Assembly: GCA_034423775.1 (NCBI GenBank)
Contig: CP139918.1
Location: 2,170,001 to 2,234,000 of the forward strand
DNA from: Alphaproteobacteria bacterium US3C007
GTDB taxonomy: Bacteria > Pseudomonadota > Alphaproteobacteria > Rhodobacterales > Rhodobacteraceae
Length of the DNA stretch: 64,000 nucleotides
Reading direction: 5' to 3'
In this document: positions 11,003-19,683 of the stretch, piece by piece
Layout of the letters: every line of letters starts with the position of its first letter
Position numbering within the stretch: position 1 is the first letter of the stretch
The notes under the pieces: generated by a model
The model's database searches: none
The model's input: only the letters and a program-made list of their open reading frames with translations
Told to the model about the DNA's origin: nothing
Translations under genes and position numbers: made by a program

Positions 11003-11863
11003 ATGACCCTATCTCATCGCCCTCTTCGATCAGCGCTTTACATACCGGGCTCTAAGCCGCGGGCTTTGGAAAAAGCGCGAAACCTGCCCACTGATAGCAT
11101 TATTTTTGACCTTGAAGATGCCGTATCCGCTGAGTCGAAATCCGAGGCGCGCGTGATCCTGCGCGCAGCTTTGGCGCAAGGCGGCTATGGCGCGCGTTTG
11201 AAAATTGTTAGAATAAACGCTCTTAATACACCGTGGGGCGAAGCTGATCTTCAGGCTTTGGATGGGCTTGACGTTGATGCTGTGCTGCTGCCAAAAGTAA
11301 ATAGCGCAGGTGATTTGGATGCGCTGGCGAATGTGGTTGGAGCAAAATGGCCGCTTTGGGCGATGCTGGAAACCCCGTTGGGCATTTTGAACGCGGGCGA
11401 AATCGCGGCTCATCCACTGCTGCAGGCCTTGGTGGCCGGCACGAATGATTTGGCAAAAGACTTAAAGTGCCAACTCACGCTGACCCGAGACAGTTTGCAA
11501 ATGGCGCTGCAATCGCTTGTGCTTGCCGCGCGGGCGCATGATGTGGCTCTGTTGGACGGAGTGTATAATCAGTTTCAGGATGAAGAAGGGTTGATCGCGC
11601 AATGCAGGCAGGGCCGTTCTTTGGGCTTTGATGGCAAAACGCTGATTCATCCGGCGCAGTTAAGCACTGCAAATCGCTGTTTCGCGCCTTCTACGAATGA
11701 AATTGAATTGGCACAGCGCCAAATATCTGCTTTTGAGGAGGCAGAAGCCGCTGGACAGGGTGTTGCAGTGCTTGATGGAACGATCATCGAGAATCTGCAT
11801 ATCGAAACCGCGCGGAAAACCTTGGCAATGGCGCAGGCAATTGCTGCAATGCAGACGGAGTAA
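11003..11863 (+). CDS. mcl2: HpcH/HpaI-type (3S)-malyl-CoA thioesterase-like protein
   Basis: 286 residues of the CitE/malyl-CoA lyase superfamily. I start at the ATG at 11003 (MTLSHRPLRSALYIPG) because GGAAG lies 6-7 nt upstream; an in-frame ATG at 10964 adds 13 unlikely residues. Seen: the CoA-binding IPGSKPRALEKA, the Mg2+-binding FDLEDAVS, and a C-terminal DGKTLIHPAQ. It is shorter than the malyl-CoA/beta-methylmalyl-CoA lyase Mcl1 (about 318). The neighbourhood (mch two genes on, mdh/suc/sdh around it) matches that of Rhodobacter sphaeroides mcl2. Mcl2 hydrolyses malyl-CoA to malate and CoA at the end of the ethylmalonyl-CoA pathway. A lyase role cannot be excluded. Confidence 0.75.
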   Translation: MTLSHRPLRSALYIPGSKPRALEKARNLPTDSIIFDLEDAVSAESKSEARVILRAALAQGGYGARLKIVRINALNTPWGEADLQALDGLDVDAVLLPKVNSAGDLDALANVVGAKWPLWAMLETPLGILNAGEIAAHPLLQALVAGTNDLAKDLKCQLTLTRDSLQMALQSLVLAARAHDVALLDGVYNQFQDEEGLIAQCRQGRSLGFDGKTLIHPAQLSTANRCFAPSTNEIELAQRQISAFEEAEAAGQGVAVLDGTIIENLHIETARKTLAMAQAIAAMQTE

Positions 11864-11866
11864 AAA

Positions 11867-12421
11867 ATGGTTTTATTGATAGCGGGTGTTGTGCTGTGGT
11901 TCGCTGCGCATGGTTTTAAGCGTCTTGCCCCCGAACGGCGCAGTGCAATGGGCGAAAAAGGAAAAGCTCCGGTTGCAATTGGAATTGCGCTTGGATTGGT
12001 GTTGATGATTATCGGCTATCGGCAAGCGGCTTTTATCGAGATTTGGTCACCCCCTGAGTTTTTAATTCATATCAACAACCTGATCATGGTTGTGGCCGTG
12101 GCTGTGTTTGCGATGGCGCATACCAAAGGTCGGATGCGTGGCCGGATGCGCCATCCAATGTTGACCTCAGTGAAGATGTGGGCCGCGGCGCATTTGCTGG
12201 TAAATGGTGACTTGGCGTCCATCATTCTATTTGGCGGCATGTTGGGTTGGGCTGTCTGGACGGTGATTAAGATCAACCGCGCAGAGGAGTGGCAACGGCC
12301 CGAGCCCGGCGAAGATAAGCGCGATTGGAAATTTTTAGTGGTGACCGTGGTGACCTTTGCCGTGATGGTAGGTTTGCATTTATGGCTGGGCGTCTCGCCC
12401 TTTGGAGCCCGGGGTGCATGA
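11867..12421 (+). CDS. NnrU-like membrane protein
   Basis: 184 residues with about five to six hydrophobic segments (about 1-15, 35-52, 66-84, 100-135 including DLASIILFGGMLGWAVW, and 150-172). The conserved core HPMLTSVKMWAAAHLLVNGDL marks the NnrU family. NnrU was named for its place near nitric oxide reductase genes; in tetrapyrrole and carotenoid work a relative is the Z-carotene isomerase, where His residues bind heme. Here it begins 3 bp after mcl2 and overlaps the DUF1737 gene by 4 nt (ATGA), so it is part of the mcl2-mch operon. No denitrification genes are in the window. The function here is unknown. Confidence 0.8.
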   Translation: MVLLIAGVVLWFAAHGFKRLAPERRSAMGEKGKAPVAIGIALGLVLMIIGYRQAAFIEIWSPPEFLIHINNLIMVVAVAVFAMAHTKGRMRGRMRHPMLTSVKMWAAAHLLVNGDLASIILFGGMLGWAVWTVIKINRAEEWQRPEPGEDKRDWKFLVVTVVTFAVMVGLHLWLGVSPFGARGA

Positions 12422-12624
12422 CCCAATTATACCGATTGCTGACTGGTGAAGACGGATCTGCTTTTTGTCATAAAGTAACGTTGGCTCTTTCAAAAGGGTG
12501 GCGGCTTTATGGCGAGGCACAATATGTTTTTGACCCAGACAGCCAAAAAATGCGTTGCGCGCAGGCGGTGATAAAAGACAGCTTAAACACCTATGATCCT
12601 GATCGAGCGCTCGGAGAACAATGA
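12418..12624 (+). CDS. DUF1737-family small protein
   Basis: 68 residues starting at the ATG at 12418, which overlaps the stop of the preceding gene (ATGA). The core MTQLYRLLTGEDGSAFCHKV and LSKGWRLYGEAQYVFD matches the short DUF1737 domain, often seen as a free-standing soluble protein of about 60-75 residues. The function of the family is unknown. The TGA stop abuts the ATG of mch with no spacer, so it is tightly coupled on both sides to ethylmalonyl-CoA pathway genes. Confidence 0.72.
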   Translation: MTQLYRLLTGEDGSAFCHKVTLALSKGWRLYGEAQYVFDPDSQKMRCAQAVIKDSLNTYDPDRALGEQ

Positions 12625-13659
12625 ATGAGCAAATCGAATATTGGGCGCTTTTTTGAAGATTATTCATTTGGCGAGGTAATCGCGCACGCTGTTCCGCGCA
12701 CCCTCACCGAGGGAGAGCGCGCGCTCTATCATGCGCTTTATCCGGCGCGCCATGCATTGAATTCGTCAGATGAATTTGCCCGAAATTGCGGGTTGCCGCG
12801 GGCCCCTTTAGACGATTGGGCTGCGTTTCATATGGTGTTCGGCAAAACCGTACCGGATATTTCACTCAATGCAGTGGCGAATTTGGGCTATGCAGAAGGG
12901 CGTTGGTTGGCCCCGATCTTTACGGGTGATACCGTGCAGGCGGTGTCTGAAGTCATCGGGTTGAAAGAAAACACAAATGGAAAAACCGGCATCGTCTATC
13001 TACGCACGCGCGGGCTGAACCAGCATGGCGATATTGTTCTTGAATATGTGCGCTGGGCAATGCTGCGCAAAAGACAGACCAGTTCGCCCGCGCCAAGGGC
13101 TGTGCTGCCCGAATTGGCCGAGGCGGTAGATCCGGCGGATCTCTGCGTTCCAGAAGGGCTGGATTTTTCCAATTATGCGTTTGATCTTGCCGGAGAGCCG
13201 TATCGTTTGTCTGCGTATAAGCGCGGTGAAGTGATTGATCACGTTGACGCGATGACCATCGAAGAAGCCGAACATATGATGGCAACGCGGCTGTGGCAAA
13301 ACACCGCCAAAGTGCATTTTGATGTAACCAGCCGCGCCGATGGCAACCGCCTGATTTATGGCGGGCACGTAATTTCTTTGGCGCGGGCATTATCGTTTAA
13401 TGGCCTAGCCAATGCGCAAATGATTGTTGCCCTGAATAGCGGCGCGCATGCCAACCCTTGTTTTGCGGGCGATACCGTTTCGGCTTGGTCTGAAGTGCTT
13501 GACATAGCGCAAACCCGCGTGCCGGGTATCGGTGCCATTCGCTTGCGGTTGGTGGCGCAAAAAAACCAAGCGGGACCGGGGCCGCTGCGCGGAGAAGACC
13601 AACGCTACCTTCCCCATATTCTTCTTGATTTGGATTATTGGGCCTTGATACCCTCATAA
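12625..13659 (+). CDS. mch: Mesaconyl-CoA hydratase (beta-methylmalyl-CoA dehydratase)
   Basis: 344 residues with two MaoC-like hotdog regions: FFEDYSFGEVIAHAVPRTLTEGE in the first half, and HFDVTSRADGNRLIYGGHVISLARALSFNG in the second. That is the length and layout of Rhodobacter Mch. The enzyme hydrates mesaconyl-C1-CoA to (2R,3S)-beta-methylmalyl-CoA, which is then split to glyoxylate and propionyl-CoA. Its presence beside mcl2, with ccr and ecm 7-10 kb away, supports an ethylmalonyl-CoA pathway for acetyl-CoA assimilation. The ATG directly follows the stop of the DUF1737 gene. mcd (methylsuccinyl-CoA dehydrogenase) and mcl1 are not in the window. Confidence 0.88.
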   Translation: MSKSNIGRFFEDYSFGEVIAHAVPRTLTEGERALYHALYPARHALNSSDEFARNCGLPRAPLDDWAAFHMVFGKTVPDISLNAVANLGYAEGRWLAPIFTGDTVQAVSEVIGLKENTNGKTGIVYLRTRGLNQHGDIVLEYVRWAMLRKRQTSSPAPRAVLPELAEAVDPADLCVPEGLDFSNYAFDLAGEPYRLSAYKRGEVIDHVDAMTIEEAEHMMATRLWQNTAKVHFDVTSRADGNRLIYGGHVISLARALSFNGLANAQMIVALNSGAHANPCFAGDTVSAWSEVLDIAQTRVPGIGAIRLRLVAQKNQAGPGPLRGEDQRYLPHILLDLDYWALIPS

Positions 13660-13673
13660 CCAGAGGAGAGGCG

Positions 13674-14408
13674 ATGCGCATCACATTATTGGCCTTTTTG
13701 GTGCTTTTTGTGGGCGGGTTACGCCCTGCTTTTGGCCAGTCAAACGCCGAGAAAATCGCCGCGCGCGACGCCTATGTGTCTTCTAACATTGTATCCATTT
13801 TTTATCATGAGTTGGGGCATGCAATTATCGATAAGATGTCGGTGCCGATTTTCGGCCAAGAAGAAGATGCGGCGGATGTTTTATCCATTTTAATGATCGA
13901 TCAAGTTTATGATGAAGAATCAGCCCAAGATGTTGCGTATGATGCCGCGCTCGGTTTTTTAGCAGATGCAGAACAGGCGGAAGAATTGGCGTTTTGGGGG
14001 GTGCATGGGCTTGATGAGCAGCGATTTTATAATCTGATTTGTTTGTTCTATGGGGCCAACCCAGCCGATCGGATCTTTTTTGCCGACGATCTTGGGTTGC
14101 CAGAAGAACGCGCTGATAGCTGCCCTGAGGAATATGATCAGGCGATTGTAAGTTGGGGAGGGGTGTTGGATCAGATGGCCGCCCTGAAGGGAAAAATAAT
14201 ATTTGAGGGCCCTGTTGAAAGCTTGATTGGCCAAGTGTTGGCGGAAGAAATCACTTTTCTAAATGGGCAATTGGGCTTTCCTGTTGATTTTGAAGTGTTG
14301 ATAGAAACATGCGAGGAGGCTAATGCGTTTTACGATCCAGAAGCCGGTTCCGTGACGCTTTGCGCAGAATTTGAAACCTATTTAAGCCGGCAATATGAAA
14401 ACATGTGA
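13674..14408 (+). CDS. Secreted DUF4344-type putative metallopeptidase
   Basis: 244 residues starting at ATG 13674 after AGAGGAGAG. A signal peptide covers about residues 1-22 (hydrophobic LLAFLVLFVGGL, then PAFGQS), so the protein is exported. The motif YHELGHAIIDK near 44-54 is an HExxH zinc site. The following acidic EEDAADVLSILMID could give the third ligand. Two cysteines (LICLFYG and DSCPEEYD) may form a disulfide. This fits the DUF4344 family of putative metallopeptidases; no substrate is known. It lies between mch and sdhC, and its stop codon sits inside the first sdh operator palindrome. It may simply end the mcl2-mch operon. Confidence 0.75.
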   Translation: MRITLLAFLVLFVGGLRPAFGQSNAEKIAARDAYVSSNIVSIFYHELGHAIIDKMSVPIFGQEEDAADVLSILMIDQVYDEESAQDVAYDAALGFLADAEQAEELAFWGVHGLDEQRFYNLICLFYGANPADRIFFADDLGLPEERADSCPEEYDQAIVSWGGVLDQMAALKGKIIFEGPVESLIGQVLAEEITFLNGQLGFPVDFEVLIETCEEANAFYDPEAGSVTLCAEFETYLSRQYENM

Positions 14409-14434
14409 TCACAAATAAAAACTCTGTGATCACA
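14404..14434. promoter_or_regulatory. Paired TGTGATCACA palindromes upstream of sdhC
   Basis: Two perfect TGTGATCACA copies lie at 14404-14413 and 14425-14434, 21 bp centre to centre, 139-169 bp upstream of the sdhC start. The spacing is exactly that of the sucC pair. The first copy overlaps the TGA stop of the preceding gene. The 164-bp gap that follows contains no gene and must hold the sdh promoter. Confidence 0.75.
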
Positions 14435-14572
14435 ACCGCGCATTTCGCCAAGAGTCAGAAAAGAATATTGTTTCTGGGGCTGTTATTACTTTCAAATCAA
14501 GATAAAAGGATCCTATCGTATCGGCGAATAGCTGTGGAGGCTTCGCTTTTAAAAGATCGTAAGGGAATTTTA

Positions 14573-14956
14573 ATGGCTGATGTAAACCGGGGCAATCGCC
14601 CTTTGTCACCGCATTTATCTATTTATCGCCCGCAGCTGACTTCGATCACGTCAATCTTAACGCGGATCACGGGAAATGCTTTATTGCTGGGTACTATCAT
14701 GGTGATATGGTGGTTATTAGCGGCGGCAACTTCGCCGGCCTATTTTGAACTGGTCAACGGAGTTGTAACCTCCTGGTTTGGAAAATTAATCCTTTTAGGC
14801 TCGATCTGGGCGCTGTGGTACCACAGCTTGGCCGGTTTGCGGCATTTGATTTGGGACAACGCCATTGGCTTGGATGTGCCGACAGCCGAAAAACTTGGCT
14901 GGGGTGTTATCATAGGGTCGCTAGTGCTGAGCGTCATCACCATTGTGGTTTTATAA
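14573..14956 (+). CDS. sdhC: Succinate dehydrogenase cytochrome b556 subunit
   Basis: 127 residues; the start at 14573 (MADVNRGNRPLSPHLSIY) follows GGGA and removes 56 spurious upstream codons. Three transmembrane helices are visible (about 30-50, 63-83, 105-126). The signature SPHLSIYRPQLTSITSILTR at the N terminus and HSLAGLRHLIWD in the second helix identify SdhC. The first His of HSLAGLRH is the expected heme b ligand. It anchors the flavoprotein and iron-sulfur subunits and forms part of the ubiquinone site. First gene of sdhCDAB. Confidence 0.95.
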   Translation: MADVNRGNRPLSPHLSIYRPQLTSITSILTRITGNALLLGTIMVIWWLLAAATSPAYFELVNGVVTSWFGKLILLGSIWALWYHSLAGLRHLIWDNAIGLDVPTAEKLGWGVIIGSLVLSVITIVVL

Positions 14957-14971
14957 GGGCAAGAAACAGAT

Positions 14972-15343
14972 ATGCGTTATTTAACGGATCGCAAACGGGC
15001 CGTGGGCCTGGGAAGCGCCAAAACAGGCACCGCGCATTTTTGGGCCATGAAGGTGAGCTCTGCGGCGCTTTTGGTGCTGGTTCCCTTATTCGTCTGCACG
15101 CTGGGGCGTGTTATCGGTGAAAGCCATCAAGATGTGATTGCGCATTTTGCCCGGCCCGGCCCGGCCTTGGTTGTGGCGCTGACGCTGATTGTTGGTCTTG
15201 AGCATTTTAAGTCGGGCGCGCAGGTTTTAATTGAAGATTATGTCCATGGGACTGCACAGAAAATCTGGATCATCGCGGTTATTTGTATGTCCTATGCCTT
15301 GATGGCAACAGGGCTGTTCGCGATCGCTAAGATGGCACTTTAA
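14972..15343 (+). CDS. sdhD: Succinate dehydrogenase hydrophobic membrane anchor subunit
   Basis: 123 residues with three hydrophobic helices (about 25-45, 55-77, 93-120). EHFKSGAQVLIEDYVHG (about 72-88) holds the histidine and Asp-Tyr pair expected for heme and quinone binding in SdhD. It starts 15 bp after sdhC and ends 12 bp before sdhA, in the standard sdhCDAB order. Confidence 0.93.
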   Translation: MRYLTDRKRAVGLGSAKTGTAHFWAMKVSSAALLVLVPLFVCTLGRVIGESHQDVIAHFARPGPALVVALTLIVGLEHFKSGAQVLIEDYVHGTAQKIWIIAVICMSYALMATGLFAIAKMAL

Positions 15344-15355
15344 AGGGCGAAGGCA

Positions 15356-17161
15356 ATGTCAGAATATACGTTTGAAACCCATGAATATGATGTTGTTGTT
15401 GTTGGCGCCGGTGGCGCCGGCTTACGGGCAACCTTGGGCATGGCAGAGCAGGGGTTGCGCACCGCCTGCGTCACCAAAGTGTTTCCAACCCGCTCGCACA
15501 CGGTTGCCGCGCAAGGCGGGATCGCGGCCTCGCTCTCAAATATGGGCCCAGATCATTGGCAATGGCACATGTATGATACCGTGAAGGGATCAGATTGGCT
15601 TGGTGATACGGATGCGATGGAATATCTGGCGCGCGAAGCGCCGAAAGCTGTTTATGAGCTTGAGCATTATGGCGTGCCATTTTCGCGCACCGAAGAAGGT
15701 AAAATTTATCAGCGGCCATTTGGCGGGCATACCACTGAGTTTGGCGAAGGTCCGCCTGTACAGCGTACCTGCGCCGCAGCCGATCGAACGGGCCACGCGA
15801 TTTTGCACACGTTATATGGTCAATCGCTGAAGAATAACGCGGAATTTTATATCGAATATTTTGCCATCGATTTGGTTATGTCTGAAGATGGAGTGTGCAC
15901 CGGGGTTGTTTGTTGGAAGCTGGATGATGGCACGATGCATGTTTTCAATGCCAAAATGGTGGTCTTGGCCACGGGTGGCTACGGACGGGCTTATTTCAGC
16001 GCAACCTCTGCGCATACCTGCACTGGGGATGGTGGCGGCATGGTGGCGCGGGCTGGTTTGCCGCTACAGGATATGGAATTTGTTCAATTCCATCCGACGG
16101 GTATTTATGGATCCGGTTGTTTGATCACCGAGGGCGCGCGCGGCGAAGGTGGCTACTTGACCAATTCAGAGGGCGAGCGTTTCATGGAGCGCTACGCACC
16201 CCATTATAAAGATCTGGCGCCGCGCGATTACGTCAGTCGCTGCATGACGATGGAAATCCGCGAGGGGCGCGGCGTTGGCGCAGAGGGAGATCATATCCAC
16301 CTCAATTTGAGCCATTTGCCGCCCGAGGCTTTGGCCGAGCGCCTGCCCGGAATTTCGGAAAGCGCGCGGATTTTTGCTGGCGTTGATGTGACCAAGGAAG
16401 CCATTCCCGTTCTGCCCACCGTGCACTATAATATGGGCGGTATTCCGACCAACTATTGGGGGGAAGTTTTAAACCCAACGGCGGATAATCCAAACGCAGT
16501 GGTGCCCGGTCTTATGGCTGTGGGTGAAGCAGGCTGCGCATCCGTGCATGGTGCAAACCGCCTTGGCTCAAACTCTTTGATCGATCTAGTCGTGTTTGGG
16601 CGCGCGGCCGCGATCCGGGCTGGCCAAGTGGTAGATCGCGCGGCACAGATCCCCAATTTGAACACCGCTGAAATTGATAAGGCCTTTGACCGCTTCGATG
16701 GGTTACGTCACGCCAATGGCGCGGTGCCAACCGCTGAGCTGCGCCTTGAGATGCAAAAAACCATGCAATCAGATGCAGCCGTATTCCGCGCTTCGGACAC
16801 ATTGGCGGCAGGCTTCAGCAAAATGACCGATATCGCCGCAAAAATGGATGATATCAAAGTGACTGATACCAGCCTGGTGTGGAACAGCGATCTTATGGAA
16901 ACGCTTGAATTGGGCAATTTGATGCCCAATGCTTTGGCCACCATCGCTGGCGCCGAGGCGCGTAAAGAAAGCCGCGGCGCGCATGCCCATGAAGACTTTG
17001 GCGATCGAGATGATGAGTCTTGGCGGGTGCATACATTGGCGGTGATTGACGGCGCCAAATGCGACCTGAGCTATCGTCCGGTCGTGTTGGACCGCCTTAC
17101 TGATGAAGATCAGGGCGGCATATCGCTTGAGAGAATCGCGCCCAAAGTGCGTACGTTTTGA
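15356..17161 (+). CDS. sdhA: Succinate dehydrogenase flavoprotein subunit
   Basis: 601 residues, full length. It oxidises succinate to fumarate at a covalently bound FAD. The dinucleotide motif [11 protein letters not shown] lies at about 16-26. The FAD-linking histidine is H48 in SHTVAAQGG. Substrate-site motifs QFHPTGIYG and [11 protein letters not shown] are present, and the capping domain and C-terminal helical domain are complete. sdhA begins 12 bp after sdhD. The opening bases GGCGCCGGTGGCGCCGG form a local repeat that simply encodes the Gly-Ala loop. Confidence 0.97.
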   Translation: MSEYTFETHEYDVVVVGAGGAGLRATLGMAEQGLRTACVTKVFPTRSHTVAAQGGIAASLSNMGPDHWQWHMYDTVKGSDWLGDTDAMEYLAREAPKAVYELEHYGVPFSRTEEGKIYQRPFGGHTTEFGEGPPVQRTCAAADRTGHAILHTLYGQSLKNNAEFYIEYFAIDLVMSEDGVCTGVVCWKLDDGTMHVFNAKMVVLATGGYGRAYFSATSAHTCTGDGGGMVARAGLPLQDMEFVQFHPTGIYGSGCLITEGARGEGGYLTNSEGERFMERYAPHYKDLAPRDYVSRCMTMEIREGRGVGAEGDHIHLNLSHLPPEALAERLPGISESARIFAGVDVTKEAIPVLPTVHYNMGGIPTNYWGEVLNPTADNPNAVVPGLMAVGEAGCASVHGANRLGSNSLIDLVVFGRAAAIRAGQVVDRAAQIPNLNTAEIDKAFDRFDGLRHANGAVPTAELRLEMQKTMQSDAAVFRASDTLAAGFSKMTDIAAKMDDIKVTDTSLVWNSDLMETLELGNLMPNALATIAGAEARKESRGAHAHEDFGDRDDESWRVHTLAVIDGAKCDLSYRPVVLDRLTDEDQGGISLERIAPKVRTF

Positions 17162-17210
17162 GCGCGGCTGTGGAAATAAAGACGGGATATAAAGACCAGA
17201 TGAGGGTAAT

Positions 17211-17990
17211 ATGGTTCAGCTAACGCTTCCTAAGAATTCACGGATCCGCACTGGAAAAACCTGGCCAAAACCAGCAGGTGCAACCAATATCCGCAAATTT
17301 TCCGTCTATCGGTGGTCACCAGATGATGGAGAAAATCCCAGCGTTGATACTTATTTTGTGGATATGGATACATGTGGCCCGATGGTCTTGGACGCGCTGA
17401 TCAAAATCAAAAACGAAATTGATCCCACCTTGACCTTTCGCCGCTCGTGCCGGGAAGGTATTTGCGGGTCTTGCGCGATGAATATTGATGGTATCAACAC
17501 GCTGGCATGTATTTATGGCATGGATGAGATCAAGGGCGACGTGAAGATCTATCCCTTGCCCCATATGCCCGTTATTCGGGATTTGATCCCTGATCTAACG
17601 CATTTTTACGCCCAGCATGCCAGTATCATGCCTTGGCTGGAAACCAAAACCAACCGTCCGGCGAAAGAGTGGAAGCAATCGATCGAAGATCGCAAAAAAC
17701 TAGATGGGCTGTATGAATGCGTGATGTGCGCCTCTTGCTCAACCTCTTGCCCGTCTTATTGGTGGAATGGCGATCGCTATTTGGGGCCAGCTGCCTTGCT
17801 GCACGCCTATCGTTGGATCATTGATTCGCGCGATGAAGCCACCGGAGAGCGGTTGGATGAATTGGAAGACCCGTTTAAGCTCTATCGCTGTCATACGATC
17901 ATGAATTGCGCCAAAACCTGCCCCAAGGGGCTTAACCCGGCCAAGGCGATTTCAGAAATCAAAAAGATGATGGTCGAACGGACAGTTTAG
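17211..17990 (+). CDS. sdhB: Succinate dehydrogenase iron-sulfur subunit
   Basis: 259 residues. The N-terminal ferredoxin domain has the [2Fe-2S] cysteines in [16 protein letters not shown] (about 80-95). The C-terminal domain carries [16 protein letters not shown] and [14 protein letters not shown] for the [4Fe-4S] and [3Fe-4S] clusters. The tryptophans after SCPSY are expected at the quinone site. It passes electrons from SdhA to ubiquinone. It lies 49 bp after sdhA with no intervening gene and is the last gene of the operon by content. Confidence 0.97.
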   Translation: MVQLTLPKNSRIRTGKTWPKPAGATNIRKFSVYRWSPDDGENPSVDTYFVDMDTCGPMVLDALIKIKNEIDPTLTFRRSCREGICGSCAMNIDGINTLACIYGMDEIKGDVKIYPLPHMPVIRDLIPDLTHFYAQHASIMPWLETKTNRPAKEWKQSIEDRKKLDGLYECVMCASCSTSCPSYWWNGDRYLGPAALLHAYRWIIDSRDEATGERLDELEDPFKLYRCHTIMNCAKTCPKGLNPAKAISEIKKMMVERTV

Positions 17991-18040
17991 CGCACACGAA
18001 GCGGTCTGTTTACAGCGTCATTTTGTATTAGGGAGGTCAC

Positions 18041-18889
18041 ATGTTGGAAGGTCCTGAAGATGGCGCCGCGCGCCAAGCTGTAAAACCAGTGATTTGTTAT
18101 CCGGTTGAAAGCTTGCCCAAGCCCGATATGGCGGCTTTGAAGACCTTACGCCAGCTCGCCGTAAAATCCGATGAAGTGATCGTTGCACCGCGCGATGCCA
18201 GCTGTTTTGATGCGCCGGTGGGCTCGTTTTTTCGTATTTCCTCTATCGAAGGTGCGCAGGTTGGTGATCTGAACTTGTGGAATGCCCGAAACCTGCGCGA
18301 ACGGTTTTATTCTGGTAAAACCCGCGCTCTGCATGGCACCCATCTCACGCAGGAAGAGCGGATGTGGTCGTGCTTTCCATATTTAAGGCCGATGGCAACG
18401 GTGTTTGAAGACACGCTTGCGTGGTATGGGATCGATGCGTATGGAGGCGCGGTGCATGACGTGATTGGAACCCGCTGTGATCCGTATACGCATGGTTTGC
18501 TTTCGGGCGGAGAGACCTATCACCAATGCTGTCATTCCAACTTAACCCGGGCTTTGGCGAGCAGGCTGGCGCGGCCCGTGCGCGAGGTGGAAGATAAGGT
18601 GCATGATGTTCTGAACGTGTTTATGTGCACGGGGTTTACGCGCGATACGGGACAGTATTTCATGAAAGCCAGCCCGGTGCGCCCAGGCGATTATCTTGAG
18701 TTTTTTGCCGAAATTGATCTTCTGGGGGCGCTAAGCGCCTGCCCGGGGGGGGATTGTTCCTCGGAGCATTCCAGTGATGCTGCGATATGTTATCCGCTAA
18801 AGGTTGAGATTTTTAGCCCGCCCGCGGATGCCCTGGCTGATTGGCAGGGCCCCGCACAGTCGAGCTATGATCGCGGCCACGGGGTGTAA
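18041..18889 (+). CDS. DUF1989 (urea carboxylase-associated) family protein
   Basis: 282 residues; the ATG at 18041 follows GGGAGG. The conserved core runs from DASCFDAPVGSFFRISSIEGAQVGDL through THLTQEERMWSCFPYL, GTRCDPYTHGLLSGGETYHQCCHSNL to a late CPGGDCSS. This is the DUF1989 pattern with clustered Cys/His residues that suggest a metal site. In guanidine catabolism two DUF1989 proteins form carboxyguanidine deiminase beside a carboxylase. Here there is a single copy and no urea or guanidine carboxylase, so that role is not supported. It starts 50 bp after sdhB and may be read through from sdh. It converges on deoD. Confidence 0.78.
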   Translation: MLEGPEDGAARQAVKPVICYPVESLPKPDMAALKTLRQLAVKSDEVIVAPRDASCFDAPVGSFFRISSIEGAQVGDLNLWNARNLRERFYSGKTRALHGTHLTQEERMWSCFPYLRPMATVFEDTLAWYGIDAYGGAVHDVIGTRCDPYTHGLLSGGETYHQCCHSNLTRALASRLARPVREVEDKVHDVLNVFMCTGFTRDTGQYFMKASPVRPGDYLEFFAEIDLLGALSACPGGDCSSEHSSDAAICYPLKVEIFSPPADALADWQGPAQSSYDRGHGV

Positions 18890-18966
18890 TCACGCTGGCG
18901 CCAGGCCAATCAAAACCTGTGATGAGCGGCAAAGGCGCGCGCTGGGCCCGGCTTTTCTGGGCCTCG

Positions 18967-19674
18967 TTATGCGTCAAAAGCTGCATGTAGCGCGATTTCC
19001 ACCATATCGCCAAAACTTTTTTCGCGCTGATCCGCGGGCAGCGCCTCGCCGGTTTGCAAATGATCTGAAACGGTCAAAACGGCCAGCGCCCGCACGCCAT
19101 GTCGCGCGGCGAGATTGTACAATTCGGCCGCTTCCATTTCGACACCCAAAATACCATGGCGGGTCATTTCTTGGTTCAGGTCGGGGCGCTCATCGTAAAA
19201 CACATCTGACGAGTAGATACCGCCAATATGGGTTGCGATGGCTTTGGCTTGCGCGGCGCGGGCCGCAGCCTCTAACAAAGCATAATCGGCGCAAGGGGCA
19301 AAGTTGAATTCTTTGAAAATACCCAGAGACGGGGTGGAAATGCTGCTGGCGGTCATTGCCAGAATGATATCGCGTATCCCAACATGTGGTTGCATGCCGC
19401 CGCAGGATCCAATTCGGATTAAAGTTTTGGCCCCATAGTCTTTGATCAGCTCATTGGCGTAGATCGATAAGGATGGCATGCCCATACCCGAGCCTTGGAT
19501 GGTCACCCTGTGGTCTTTATAAAACCCTGTAAATCCCAGCATGCCGCGCACTTCGTTCACAAGCGTGACGTCAGATAGGAAGGTTTCCGCTGCCCATTTT
19601 GCGCGATAGGGATCGCCGGGCAAAAGCACCGTATCTGCGATTTGATCTGGGGTGGCACCGATATGGATTGTCAT
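18967..19674 (-). CDS. deoD: Purine nucleoside phosphorylase, DeoD type
   Basis: 235 residues of the hexameric PNP/UDP phosphorylase family. It cleaves purine (deoxy)nucleosides with phosphate to base and (deoxy)ribose 1-phosphate. Seen: the phosphate-binding [11 protein letters not shown] near 18-28, [12 protein letters not shown] near 61-72, RIGSCGGMQ near 87-95, EMEAAELY near 176-183, and the catalytic-loop SDHLQTGE near 202-209. Length matches E. coli DeoD (239). It lies 9 bp after the acetyltransferase gene and is co-directional, so the two probably share a transcript. It converges with the DUF1989 gene. Confidence 0.94.
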   Translation of the reverse strand: MTIHIGATPDQIADTVLLPGDPYRAKWAAETFLSDVTLVNEVRGMLGFTGFYKDHRVTIQGSGMGMPSLSIYANELIKDYGAKTLIRIGSCGGMQPHVGIRDIILAMTASSISTPSLGIFKEFNFAPCADYALLEAAARAAQAKAIATHIGGIYSSDVFYDERPDLNQEMTRHGILGVEMEAAELYNLAARHGVRALAVLTVSDHLQTGEALPADQREKSFGDMVEIALHAAFDA

Positions 19675-19683
19675 GAAAAGCCT

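Noticed and set aside
15398..15422. Short GC-rich direct repeat near the start of sdhA
   Set aside because: It encodes the Gly-Ala-Gly-Gly-Ala-Gly dinucleotide-binding loop, so it is explained by the protein.
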